The notes under the pieces: generated by a model
The model's database searches: none
Seen by the model: the letters and a program-made list of their open reading frames with translations, nothing else
Told to the model about the DNA's origin: nothing
Part shown: positions 12,441-23,917 of the stretch, piece after piece
Layout: each line of letters begins with the position of its first letter
How positions within the stretch are numbered: the first letter of the stretch is position 1
Translations under genes and position numbers: made by a program
Source: Gnetum montanum
Taxonomy: Eukaryota > Streptophyta > Gnetopsida > Gnetales > Gnetaceae
Reading direction: 5' to 3'
Length of the DNA: 64,000 nt
Assembly (NCBI GenBank): GCA_015680685.1
Contig: MNCI01003467.1
Location: forward strand, 126,440 to 190,439

Positions 12441-15200
12441 ACAAGTCAAGACCATCTTCCTATTTACTACCTTTCTCCTCTTCTATTCATTTGAGGAGAC
12501 AAATTTCCTGAGGAGGGAAAATTTTGGGTTTGGGATCAGACCCTTTTGGACGAGCTGGTAATGACGGTGATTGGGTACCAATGTTATCTTTCAGCAATGA
12601 GGATGTAGATGTAGAGGATGAGGGCGTAGGTTTAGAAGTACCTAGAGTGGCACATTCTATTGACACCTCACCTGTCAAGTGCTCTTCTCATTTCTTTGGA
12701 TGAGAAGACTGCTGTGTTGTGTTATGCGGGGTGGGAACAGTTGAATGACTTGGCCCCCTGATAACAAATAGTGTTAACGATGTTAATGGGTGCGATGGTG
12801 GTGTGGTCTTACTAATAAGCAATGCAGAGGTGAATGTTTGGGGAGGAACTCTCAAGAAAAATGATTGTGGTGGAATTTGTCTAGCCACTGGTGGTGCTGG
12901 TGCACTACACTGAGGCACATGGACCACAAACAGCTGCTAGGGTAGTTTAGGATTACTATCAACATTGATGGTGTTAATGATGTAGCTGACATTTTTGGCA
13001 TTAAGAGGATCTATGTAAACATGTAGATATTGATTTTTAGTGGGCACTGGGTTACTCTCATCGAGGACTAGTTTTCCTTGATCAATCATCCTTTGGATGT
13101 CATCTTTTAATGCCATACAGTAATCCGTGTCATGAACACACTGTTGATGGTAGTCACAAAACCACTCTAATCTAAAATTCTTAGGGACTAGCGGCTCCTT
13201 GGACAAGGCCAAGGAGGGTTCTTATGAAATTCACAATATCGTTGATTTTTTTTAATTCCCTCATCTAACATCCACTTGTGTTGGATGTACCCCTTTGCCA
13301 ATAATTTCTTCAGGAGTTTTGAAGGCTTAACAGGCAATTCGGTATACTTGGAGCAATCTTTACGCTCAAAGTTTGGCTTAGGGGGTGTGGATGCTTTGGA
13401 TGTAGATAGGGAGGATTGAGGTGCATTGCCCTATTTGGGTATGGGGTTAGGTGCCAGTGCAGCCACCTTCTTGTTGTTCTTGTTATTGTTGTTGGGCTTG
13501 GCTTCATTCGCGACAGCGGCCACTGTGGTTGTTGCAGCCTTGTCCTTGTCCTTCTTTGCAAATGTGTTTTTGTATGCAACATAAGCTGGGTCTTTTCTTG
13601 TCTCAGCTATGTCTTGTATGCTCTTTGTCTAAGAGAAAGCCTGACCAAGAGTCCAGGAAGTGAGGTAATACAACTTGGACTTGATGAAGTCGTTCACTAC
13701 ACCCTTAAAGACTGTTAGTAAATGGGCTTCCGCGATGGGCTCGCAAATCTCATTAAGGGTAGCAATCCATTGCTAGATGAACTTTTGGACTGGCTCCAGC
13801 ATGTCTTGTTTCACACTCATTAGCTGATCCAGTGTAACTTCTATCCTCAAGTTGTACTTGAAATGCGTTACAAACTAGGTAAAGAGCATCTCTAAGGTTG
13901 AGATGGAGGATGGTGGAAGCACGCGGTACCAGTCCAGGGTTTTCCTCATCAGATACATAGCAAAGACACCGATGATTGTATGTGGCCATTGTTGCAAAAG
14001 AAGAGACTTAAATATGAAAGTGACAAGATGGGAGTTGGGATCACCCTCCCCATTGTATTTCATGAAATGGGGAAGTGGCATCCCAGGAGGTAAAGTCAGT
14101 GCAGGAATTTCCAAGCTTATGGGATCATCCTGGTAAAAATCCATGACCTATACCATGTCAGAACTAGTAGCCTTGGGGTGTTTAATTTCCTCAATAAGGG
14201 TTTGGATGAGCTAGAACGCTTGATCTAGACCTGAAGATGATGTCGATAGTTAGGGAGCTTTAGAGGTAGCTCCCATCTATGGCGTGGCATGGGCAGCAAC
14301 ATGACCCACAGGTGGCGCTGTGGGGGTGCCCCCTATGAAAGGTGCTACTTGTGCTATCCACCATCTAGTAGGTGGTGATGTTGGAGCAACAACTGCCAAT
14401 TGTGCTACAGGGTAAATCATTTGTGCAACCGATGGGACAAACCATTGTCTCGTGCTTGGTTGTACCATTTGTGGAACTTGGTACATTTGCTGGTGAATAT
14501 AGTGGAACATCTATGATGGCTATAAAATACGAGGAGAGGCATTTGGGATCCACCATGTTGATGGGCTTGGGCCCACCGCCAATGGTGGGATAGGTGTAGA
14601 CACACGAACGGAGGCAGAAACTGCATGCAATTGCCAGGTAGGCACAGTGTGAACATGGGGCAGAGTAGCCATGATGAAAGCATGATACACTAAGGGAATA
14701 GGTTGGGGAACAGTTTGCGATGGGGTAGTGATTGAGAGTGAGACAGGGGAGTAGGCATGTTGATACATTGAAGACATGGCATGGCTACCAATTTTTAATG
14801 TAATCATGGGTTGCATCAGTGCAAATGTGATCATGAAGGGAGTGGCGGTAGAAAGCGAGTTTGTCCAAAAAAATCGGATGGTAGGAATGGTGGTAGGGTT
14901 AGTTTGACCCCCATCCTTAGATTGGGAATCTAGTTCCTCCTGTCCATCTTGGAATGTCTCATCATGGTGTGACGCTGTGTCTTACGGCTTCCGAAGCCTA
15001 ATGACCTAGATCAACTGATCTATGAGCCATTGGTTTGTTTGTGTTAAAGGAATGGAAACGCTAGGAGTGGGAAAAAATTCCCTCCCATGGAAATAAGTAA
15101 ACTCGAAGCTATGTTTGTCTTCAAGTTCTTTTGTATCTAAGGGAAAGTTTGCCTGCACCTTAGGACAAAGAAAGTTATATTGCTCATATTGCTGGGTCAA
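12441..15200 (-). pseudogene. E2 gag
   Basis: Structural protein. Downward on the minus strand: N-terminal part at 15200-15000 (KVQANFPLDTKE, as in E4 near 59230), Gln/Pro/Thr-rich low-complexity stretch at 14830-14280, core capsid region at 14144-13650 (KYNGEGDPNSHLVTF, DWYRVLP, then PVQKFI and NDFIKSKLYYL), basic Asn/Lys stretch at 13560-13450, PVKPSKLL block near 13340, zinc-knuckle region at 13212-12937 (WFCDYHQQCVHDTDYC, LKDDIQRMI) and a Pro-rich linker to 12490. The frame changes several times and carries stops. The same order is found in E3 and E4. Confidence 0.85.
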
Positions 15201-15566
15201 GCCCTTAGGTGCCTAATTTTGGATCCTGAGGGATCAACGTGGCCCCAGCACTAGGCTAGGCAGTAGCTTGGCACCTCTGATTCCTTGAACTGAGAGGGGA
15301 ACCTCAACATTAGAGGTAGTAGCTACTATGCTAGAGGAAATCATTGTCATAAGGCTAAAAGGGACTTGCAAATGAGAAAAACAAGGAGATCAGAAGGCAA
15401 TCGAAGGCTTTCTGTCTTGCAAGATTCTAGAGGAACCGTCGAAGTGACCAATCTGCACCACACAATGTGTAAACAAATGCAAGAGGGTGTCACATTTATG
15501 CTAGTGTGTGATGGGGTACAGAACCCATGCAAGACTACCTTGAAACATGGAAAAGACACCCAAAGG

Positions 15567-15583
15567 CCCTCCTTCTAGTGCCA
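15567..15583 (-). other. E2 primer-binding site
   Basis: Minus strand TGGCACTAGAAGGAGGG begins six bases after the 5' LTR. E4 has TGCTACTAGAAGGAGGG at the same place (58590-58606). The tRNA it would pair with is not identified here. Confidence 0.75.
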
Positions 15584-15589
15584 GAAAAT

Positions 15590-17425
15590 TGTAGCAACCA
15601 AAAATGTCAATGGCTGGAAACACCAAGAGGTTGTCTGGTGCATAGTTTTAACCTCAGATCCTTGTGAGGGCCATGCTGGATGAAAATGGAAATAGGGTGC
15701 CCTAAATAGTTTGGTCAATCAGACAGGGACTTAGTCGGTGTCACTTAACCTTTCATAAACATGTAATGTAGAAGCAATGTTTATAACGTAATATAAAAAT
15801 TAATAAATGAAATGAAGCAAAAAATGATGTAAAATGCAATAATAATGAGTGGGAATTTAAAGTGAATAAGAGTTAGAAAATGCACCACCTCAAGACCGTG
15901 GCTATACAATTCATTGCGCAACACTAGGAAGCACAGAGATCCCAAAGGTAACCAGAGCATTCAAAGTAGGCCAACTATGTTCTTGAACGTGGACTCGAAA
16001 GCCAACAATGCAAAGTGCTACAAAGGTAGCAGGAAGGAGCTAATAGAATGCCAAGAGAAAATGCCAACCACTTAATTTTTTCCAATTTTCCAACAATAAG
16101 TGCTAAGAATGCTTGTAGTTTCCAATAGTGCTTAAAATTGCCAACCACTAAAAGTTACCAACCAACCCCAAGTTTTCCAACCCTTTGATCATTGCTTGTC
16201 AAGGTATTTATAGGGCTAGGAGCACACGAGGGATGTGGTTTGGACACCATGTGTCCTGGACCTGCAAGGTGCTGACGTGTCCATGCTACATGGACATGCA
16301 AAGCTGATTGACAAGCCTGCCATGCTACAATCACATTGTCAAAACTAGAGATGCTGGGGTCAAGTATGCCAATAATGCAAACAAGGAATGAGGCACACAA
16401 GAGTAGCGTAGCTACCTGCTATGCTATGCTATACAATGTAGTGTAGCATGTTGGCATAGCATAGCAACTTACTACATTGTGCTACGCTATGTAGCATAGC
16501 ACAATGTAACCACCAGTTTGAAGAAGAAGTTGGCGTTGAAGTTAACTGCATCTGTTGAAAGCTTTGTCGCACATTAAGTCAACTTTTGCAGCACTTGGTT
16601 GGATATGAATATTTTTCTATGCTACGCTACACTTCATAGTGTAGCATAGCGTAGTAGTTGGCTTCATTCATGATCCGTGTTGAAGTTGCTAATGTTTGCT
16701 TGGAGCTCTAATCATGCTAACAATTGCAACTGTTGCCTTCTACGATGAGAGATCTGTGAACTTACTGACTTTGCATATGAGAGGCTCATTACTACTTTTA
16801 AATCATCGCTACACCATGCTACACTATATAGTATAGCATAGCATAACAACCAACATATCCTACATTTTATTCAATATGCCACTTTATGATGAGAAGCGTT
16901 TCTAAAGATTTGATGTTAAGGAGTCGAAGCCAAACAAGGCAATTGGTTTTGAAGGCCAGAGTGCCTCCTGAGTGCAATTGGAATTACTAGGTAATTTGGG
17001 CCTTTCTGTCTTGCCTTTTTCTACGCTATGTAGTGTAGCATAGCATAGCAACCTATTCTAAAACAGTTTGTACTTGATCGCCTTAGCAACTATCTTCTAA
17101 AGCCTGCTATGCTACATAGCGTAGCGTAGCATAGCAAACTTCTTCATTACAAAACATGCCAAACTATTTTGCATAGCCTGAGCACCACTAACAACCCCAT
17201 GAATCACTTCTGAGTAGATTGTCAGCTAGGTGAATGGTCTAGGTGGGTAGGCTAGAGAGTCCATCGAGCTTGTCAACACTAGAAGTAGAAAATTTACTGA
17301 ACTAGAGAGAACTTAGAGCATTCATTTCCTACTAAACTGTTGTGACATTGCACTTGTGGAAATCCCTTGCCTAAATTTTAAGACCCTGGTGAAGCAGGAG
17401 GATCTTGAAATTTTAGGGTGTTTCA
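15590..17425 (-). repeat. E2 5' LTR
   Basis: 1836 bp, direct repeat of 1154-3008, ending TTTTTGGTTGCTACA on the minus strand. U3 spans about 17425-16215 and contains the recurrent palindromic GCTATGCTACATAGCGTAGC-type motifs (about 16405-16510, 16620-16655, 16815-16850, 17020-17050, 17105-17140). It is followed in the genome by the TCTCC target duplication. Confidence 0.92.
16203..16213 (-). promoter_or_regulatory. Probable TATA box of E2 5' LTR
   Basis: Minus strand CTATAAATACC preceded by CCTAGC, about 1.2 kb into the LTR. The same sequence context sits in the E1 LTR (26634-26644), where it reads CCTATAAATACC, and in the E0 fragment near 27287. This would start the genomic RNA. Confidence 0.65.
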
Positions 17426-17430
17426 TCTCC
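17426..17430. repeat. Target-site duplication of E2, right copy (TCTCC)
   Basis: Matches 1149-1153 exactly. Confidence 0.92.
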
Positions 17431-18261
17431 CATGCATTGTAAGGCTTTGGTTCATGTGTTGGCATTCATTCCTATTAAGGAAGACATGCCAATAGAGGAA
17501 AAGACTATCAATGTTGTAATGCTTCCACCTATGACCGAAGAATGAAGGCCAACACTTTTGAATTTTCACAATGAATCCATCAAAGCTGACCTTGAGAAGG
17601 GTCAAGTAGCTACTACATTCATGTTCATAACAATTCATGTGGGTTTGTACAAGATTCACAAAGTGCACATTGATGATGGAGCAGCAACCAATGTTACCCC
17701 ATTCCCTATTGTTGAAACGCTTGGCTTGGTGGATCAAATCAGGCCAACAACAATGGCCTATTTAAAGTCATTCAATGGAGCATGTGTGGTTGTCAATGGA
17801 ATAGTCATGATTGATTTCATGGTAGGGGAGCAATTCCCCACTAATGCATAGTTCATCATTGTTGAGGAGATACCTAGATTCAACTTAATCCTAGGGAGAT
17901 CTTGGTTAGCCCAACTATAGGTTGTTTCTTCACCAATCCACCAAGAGATCCACTTACCTTATGAGGATGGAGAAGTGGTGATCTTTGGTAACAACATAGC
18001 CCCTCATGCCATCAACAATGTAGACACTGAGCAAGGGTCAAAGGTAGAAATCTCCAAAGATATATACCACCTATGTACAATGAAAATCAATGTTATTCGA
18101 CAGATGAACCAAGTAAAATGAGTGATCCCCATGAGGAAGCTCTATGGGTAGAATTACCTTTTTCAATGGTATATGATGGCCTAGAAGAGTATCACCTTGT
18201 GTCTTCCAAGGCTTATGCATCACCTAACCCACATCAGGTTAGGAAACATCTACATAATTAG
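17431..18261 (+). pseudogene. E1 protease and end of gag-pro
   Basis: Continues the gag-pro frame cut at 1153. A leader (ALVHVLAFIPIKED, VVMLPP) is followed by the protease domain at 17610-17930: IHKVHIDDGAATNVTPF active-site region, then LKSFNGA, FMVGEQFPTNA and FNLILGRSWLA. Only a few stops are seen (17545, 17849, 17918). The tail holds ALWVELPF and AYASPNP and ends HLHN-stop at 18261, in line with QLNN-stop of E4 at 62709. So gag-pro seems to have its own true stop, and pol starts 5.6 kb further on. Confidence 0.87.
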
Positions 18262-18399
18262 GGCATGTCCCTAACTTTCTTGTTCCTCTAACTTGTCTTT
18301 AGCTATTTTTTTTCTGTATAGCTACAATTTGTGTTATGTTTGCTTCTTGCATTAGTTATGCTTTTGTTTTGCCCAAAAAAAAAACAATAAGAAAAAAGA

Positions 18400-18630
18400 G
18401 TACAACATGGCCGAAAATGGCCTTAAACTATGACATGGCCCGAAATGGCCTTAAATTATCCCATGGCCCACCAAGGCCTAAAACTAGCAACCAACTTTCT
18501 TTCACAAAAAGCAATGGCTCAAAATGGCCTTAAACTAGCGATGGCCCAAAATGGCCTTAAACTAGTAATGGCCTAAAATGGTCTTAATCTAGTGAGGGCT
18601 TGAAATGGCCTTAAAATAGCACATGGGACC
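18400..18630 (+). repeat. E1 tandem array after gag-pro
   Basis: About eight units of 20-35 bp, core ATGGCCCAAAATGGCCTTAAACTAG with variants. It equals the E2 array at 10920-11400 read on the minus strand. Confidence 0.85.
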
Positions 18631-20445
18631 CACAAGGGGCCTAATTACATCAACAAAAAAAATCTCTAAAATAAGATTAACTAAAATATAAGTTAAAATG
18701 ACACCACGAAAGATCAATACATAAACAAAATAAGTATCATGCTTTTCATTAAATCATAAACAAATTACATAGTCTAGGGATACATCCACATCAAAAGATA
18801 CAAAATTTCCCAACAATATGGCTACATCTCAAATATTTTAATGAGTATTAATGGGAAGCTAAGGCTCTTCCCCTCCATCTTTATCTGTTGCTCTACTAGG
18901 TCCTACGCCTTCACCTAAATTCTATGTAAAATAGAGACAAAATGATAAACTAGTCAATAAAAAGGATAACATGTGAAAATAGATAGAAATAAAGTAAATT
19001 TAACCAACCTAAGATGGGCCCATGTTCATGTCTAGGGACAAACTATTAAGGCCAGCCTCTAAGCATCAAAGAATTTCCTCATTTGTCATATTTGCCCAAT
19101 CCTCCTCTCCTAGGTCAATGCCTTTGAGGGTCTTTCCTTTTTCCATGGCCATCAATACAGGTAGCCTTGGAGAAAATGTAGCAAATATAACCTCTCCAAA
19201 AGGAACAATGATTTCCCTCTTCGAGGACTCACTGACCACCAAGTATTTTGGAAGCCTATTGTAAGCCTATGTCACATTGATGGCATCAAGGAATAGGTCA
19301 TGATCTTAGCATTCCATAGACTTATCTCTATATTTCTTATGATAGGATGCATGTTCCATTTTTTACTAATACTTTTGGTTCTTCTGATTCTATCCCCACT
19401 CATATACCTTGATGTTGTAGTCCTTCTAGTCTTTGTTCTTTTGAGCTAAGAGGTCCATTTTCAAGCATTTCTCAATAACCTTGCATGTCACCTCATTTTT
19501 GCCCCTAACGACTGATCAATATCTAACATAGTCAATCATAGCCATATACTAGCTACCATCTAATTTATTGTAGGCCATCAAAAACTTGTACCATTATTGC
19601 AATTCTTCTAGTTGAGTTGCCTAGCTTGCCTTCTATTCTTTGAGTCTTTGCACTCATTTCCAGAGGTCTTCGTTCACATGCCTACACTCCCATAGTGATT
19701 GGGCTGAGTGCAGTGTGTACTTTCTTGCCTTGTCATATATATAAAAAGGAACCTATTTTACCTTAGGAGGCAACTCAGGAAAAACATCAACTTGGACAAC
19801 CCCTCGTGGATCACATTTGAGTCATAAGGCTATTATACCAAAGAGGGGAAACATTAGTTGTAAGACAAAGATAAAAATAAAAAAAACATAACAACAAAGA
19901 AAAAAATAAAAATCTAAATATATGTATCTTAGGATCTATCTATTTCAAATGGTTAATCATTTCATCCACTATGCCATTCATGAAGGAAAACTTATTTGGG
20001 GTTTCTACCAACGGTTGTGAGTAGAAGGTGGATGAAGATTTAGGATGCTTAGTGGAAGCATCACTTGCTATAAGATAAAAAGTGTTAGCATTGTCAAAAC
20101 AAAACATAAAAAAATGGTAAAGTAAAAAGAAGAGGAAGACAAAGAAGAAGGAGAGGAAGATCATAATGAAAAATGGTGGTGCAAAGCTCCTACTCAACAA
20201 ACCCTTAGAAGTGAGAGCGGGGGGATCACCCATATTTCCATCTTCAAACAAAAACTCAAACATACCATCGTCAAATTTTAGCCCCTCCACTTTGAGCTAC
20301 CTCAAGATTTTGGTGGTGTCTTCATTTGTTATGTGTCCCTCAATCTGATGGACATCTTATGCTATGGGCTTCCCTTCTCTTGAGGGCTCCTCTTCTTTGA
20401 CAATAGCCTCTTCCTAATCTATGTTGCATAAACTAGAGTTAGAAC

Positions 20446-20448
<3 letters not shown>

Positions 20449-20485
<37 letters not shown>
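20449..20485. repeat. (TC)n microsatellite in exon 4 of the E1 antisense gene
   Basis: Eighteen uninterrupted TC units followed by TATTTATATATA. On the gene strand it reads GA repeats, giving Arg-Glu runs. There is no equivalent in E2, so it grew after the copies split. Confidence 0.95.
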
Positions 20486-20487
<2 letters not shown>

Positions 20488-22544
20488 TTATATATACTTA
20501 CTAGTAAACTTTGACTATGTATCATTGACTCTGAGATGTAACTTCTTACCCCTTATTTCAATTTTGTGCATGGGCACCTCTACATGGTGAGGCTTCTTGA
20601 TTTGCAGCTTTGATCTTACCATCCTAGTGATGAGTTATTCCCCTCTCATTGCATTTCCTATGTTCATGGAAGGAGCCTCCCTAGCACTATCATGCATACA
20701 GTAGGATGGTCCTACCTGGCACTTGGTGATTATAGAAAAGGACTTGCCAATAGCCTCTGGGGGGCCTTCTGACCGTGTTGTATGGAACAAATGGTAGATG
20801 CATGGCTTGGATATCTAGGTCTGATCTTGCACCATCCATATCCCATTTTCATGGACCACTAGAAATTTCACAAACCTCATCAAGAATGCTATGAAAAATG
20901 AAAAATGTACATGAGAGCATGCCTTGAGGTTGCTGTGGAATTTAATTATTTTGACTCATACACCATTAGTAAGGTATTTGGCCCAATTGTGTCATGTCCC
21001 CACCTCCACTAAGTCCCTCATAATCCAAGCCTGCTCTACCTTAAGAACCTTTCCTTAGAAAAGTAGCTTAGGAAATGCATGAGTTTGAAAGATGAGGTAG
21101 AGGTGTTGGACCACCAAAAATTTTACCAACTTGATGGGAATGCCTTTGCAGCCTTTCTCAGTGCCTAGCCACTCTTCAATGTCCTCTTTATGGTTTAAAT
21201 CCTTGTTCATATTTTCAGCTACAAGTAAACCTTTAGAGGGAACACCAAATAGATCTAAAAAGAGGTCATATATGATCTCCAAGACCACCCACACATTGTG
21301 AACTTGCATGTGGAAGTGATTAGCACTCTTCATGAAAGAGTCAACAAGGGAAATCATCTCTACTATTAGGATGCTTGGGTTCACAGCCAAAAAGAGGTCC
21401 ATGAGCTCAACCTATTGAACATTTTGGGTAATCTTTATTGGGGCCTTGTGGCAAAACTAGTGCTATGAACCATCAACCTCAACATACTTGAAAAGAAGAT
21501 TGGCCTCAGTGCATTTTGAGACAATCACTATGACCTTCCTAGACTTGGCCATAGCTGCAGTAAATAGAATAGAATCAGCAATGTGATGGAAATGTAAAAA
21601 TAAAAAATGTATGAAAATAAACTAAATGGGTGACAACTTACTTGGCACAAACGATGTGGGAAATTGCGGTATTTGGATTGAAACTTCTTCCATAGTGGGT
21701 ATCCAGGATGTCCACTCAACATCCAACCACGTGAGATCTTGGCACCTCACATAGGATTTGGAGTACTTAGTAGGGTAATTCATCATATCTACCTCAATTT
21801 TTCCTATGACACTAGCACACATGTTCTTAGCGGATGAGAACTCTTACGGGGCTATTTGTACTAGGGCTAATGTCCCTTCTCTATCATGAAGGATATCTTC
21901 ATCAATAAAAAATCTGATGATAGGAAAAAAGGTAATAAGCATTCCAAGTCATGAGATAAAAAAAATTCATCATCACAATAGGGCTCACCCTCCAACATAG
22001 TAAACTATTCCAAATGGGTTCTAGAAGGTCATGCCTACATGGTGGGTAATTAATACAATATTGTATTTATGATAACACTTGAACTTGAGCATCTCTTAGA
22101 TCTAAGACAAGGGTCTAAGACCTCTTAGGGATTGACTTGAGCTCCTTTCCTCTTCACCTTTAACAAGTTCATCTGACATGAATTTTAAAATGCCTCAGTT
22201 TACCTCAAGTAACAACATTTCAACTAGCACACCTGCTACTTTAGCGGACAAGTGTGACCACATCACACATGAAAGTGGTGAAGTAGGAGTTCCAAGAATT
22301 CCTATGTACCTTCCCAAAACAACACTGCCTGGTGTCCTATGCCTACATGTGGTGTAAGGACATTAGGCATGGGATTTCTCATACAACATAAGATCCCTAT
22401 TAGTTCAACCATGACCAAGGTAGGTTTCAGTAGGACCCTACATTGCCACAATAATGAAAACATCAGTGTCAAAAAAGGAGCAATAAAACAACAAAAGTAA
22501 TAGAAAAATAATGCATGAAATAATAAACAAAAATTTTGAAAAAT

Positions 22545-22960
22545 TTTCTAACTGTTGGTTACACTCCTGCAAAGTGTAACACTTTTTGAACAAAATTTTT
22601 CTAACTATTTGTCATGCTCCCAAGGATTGTAATAGCTATGGAACAACTAGAAAAGAGTAAAAAAAATTTCGAAGTATCAATCACACTCCCAGTGAGCATG
22701 AAAACTGGATAGTCTAATAGAAAATGTTGCACAAATTTTTCAAGTGTTTTCCATGCTCCTAGGGATCATGACAACTATAAATGATGAGCAAAAATTTAAA
22801 AACAATTTCTAAGTCTTGGTGACACTCCCAAGGAGCGTGAAAATAGTAGAATGTGCAAAAATTTTCCAAGTGTTGGTCACACTCCCAGGGAGCATGACAA
22901 TAGGAAAATGTGCAAAATTTTCCAAGTGTAGAATGTAGCAGTCCCAAAATTTTTTTCTAA
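22545..22960. repeat. Tandem repeat in intron 1 of the E1 antisense gene
   Basis: About six diverged units of 60-75 bp, each with AAATTTTTC(C/T)AAGTGTTGGT-CACACTCCCA-GGAGCATGACAA. A related AAAATTTTCTAAGTGTTGAG stretch appears twice in the E0 LTR fragment (28130-28250). Confidence 0.8.
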
Positions 22961-23465
22961 CCTTTTAGTCACACTCTCAAGAATTCCCTAGAGCTTAACA
23001 ACTGGCACAGGACACCTATGAAACCCTTGTCCCATCCCACCACATGGAACACACAAAGACCCTTGTTACACGACATGGGATGTGGAGCACCCAAGATCAT
23101 CTCAATGTGCTATGCTTAGTGGTACATGTATAACCCTTGTCCTGTCCTACCCCATGTAGCACAACAAAATCCTTGCCCCATCCCATGGCACTTAACACCT
23201 AGAAATCCATGACAAACCCTTTCCTAGCACCGTAGCATAAGCTGCCATCAAACCCAAAAAAATGCACATAAACACAAAGATCCATGATGTGCACTCCCTC
23301 CCTTCCCAACCGTGACAGCAGCGATGACAGCTATGGCACAGTGGCTATAGAAATAGACCCTAACCATGGTAGGTTACCCCATAAACCACACAACCCCAAA
23401 GCACAAACATGTGGGAAGCAGAAAATAGAATGCAAAAATCATGAGAGTAAGGTATGATGGCATAC
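22961..23465 (-). other. Remaining intron 1 of the E1 antisense gene
   Basis: Holds further short repeats (CATGGGATG, CCCATCCCACCACATGG at 23030-23180). No reading frame matches a sister element. Intron 1 is about 1.03 kb here and 0.6 kb in E2. Confidence 0.5.
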
Positions 23466-23713
23466 TTGGTAGATGGTGCCTCTTGGCTCTCTTTGATGCA
23501 CACCCTAGGGAGACATCGCAAGGTGCACTTGCCTTCATCAATGTTTGCTAGGCCAAGGTGTCTATGTTTGCTCATACATGTCATCTTCTCACTGTCAAGC
23601 TCTAGCTCTTCTGTTGTCACACTCTGTGGGTGATACGCTCTACTTTGGCCATGCTACACTTGGATGAATATTGGCTCTAATGATGAAAATGATAGGTTTA
23701 CCATGGGTAAACA

Positions 23714-23726
23714 CCTATTTATACCC
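23714..23726 (-). promoter_or_regulatory. Candidate TATA box of the E1 antisense gene
   Basis: Minus strand GGGTATAAATAGG, about 140 bases before ATG 23575 and 95 before the in-frame ATG at 23620. Further upstream (23760-23850, minus strand) lie CTACGTGGAACATGGGACA and two GACATAGG-type units. These match the tandem units found upstream of the TATA box in the E0 LTR fragment (27310-27720). Confidence 0.55.
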
Positions 23727-23917
23727 TTCAAGGTCAAATGACATGTCACTCTTCTGGGATGTCCTATGTCTCACACATAACGTGCAATGCCCTATGTCTT
23801 GTGCATAATGTGGAATGTCCCATGTTCCACGTAGTGTAACATCTAGAGTTAGAAATCTTTTTTAACTTTTTTAGTATTTTACACTCAGAAATATTTTTAC
23901 ATTTTTTCTACTTCCCA

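Larger units (their letters stand above)
1154..17425 (-). mobile_element. E2: complete Tat-like LTR retrotransposon inserted in E1 gag-pro
   Basis: LTRs at 15590-17425 (5') and 1154-3008 (3'), TG...CA ends, TCTCC target duplication, primer-binding site next to the 5' LTR and purine tract next to the 3' LTR. Reading the minus strand: gag (15200-12440), protease (12440-11561), tandem repeats (11400-10920), an antisense seven-exon gene (plus strand 6952-10736), tail of RNase H plus archaeal-type RNase H (6860-6310), integrase (6070-4854), tandem repeats (4850-4340), 3' UTR. Reverse transcriptase and most of the first RNase H are missing. Coding parts hold many stops, so it is dead. Confidence 0.92.
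18859..23575 (-). pseudogene. E1 antisense gene (seven exons) between protease and polymerase
   Basis: Sister of the E2 antisense gene. Proposed exons: 23466-23575, 21989-22437, 21642-21913, 20194-21554, 19928-20067, 19009-19829, 18859-18921. Six introns sit at the same places and, where checked, the same phases as in E2. The donor after exon 5 has decayed to AT and exon 2 has a one-base deletion. An alternative in-frame ATG lies at 23620. Exon 4 is full length (1361 nt) and keeps a central region missing in E2, with NWAKYLTNGV and an AWIMRDLVE block; it also holds a (CT)18 microsatellite. The last exon is acidic and ends DGGEEP. The product is about 1050-1100 residues, predicted soluble, with no recognised family; the N-terminal third is the best conserved. 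Stops are again mostly at Gln codons. Confidence 0.8.
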
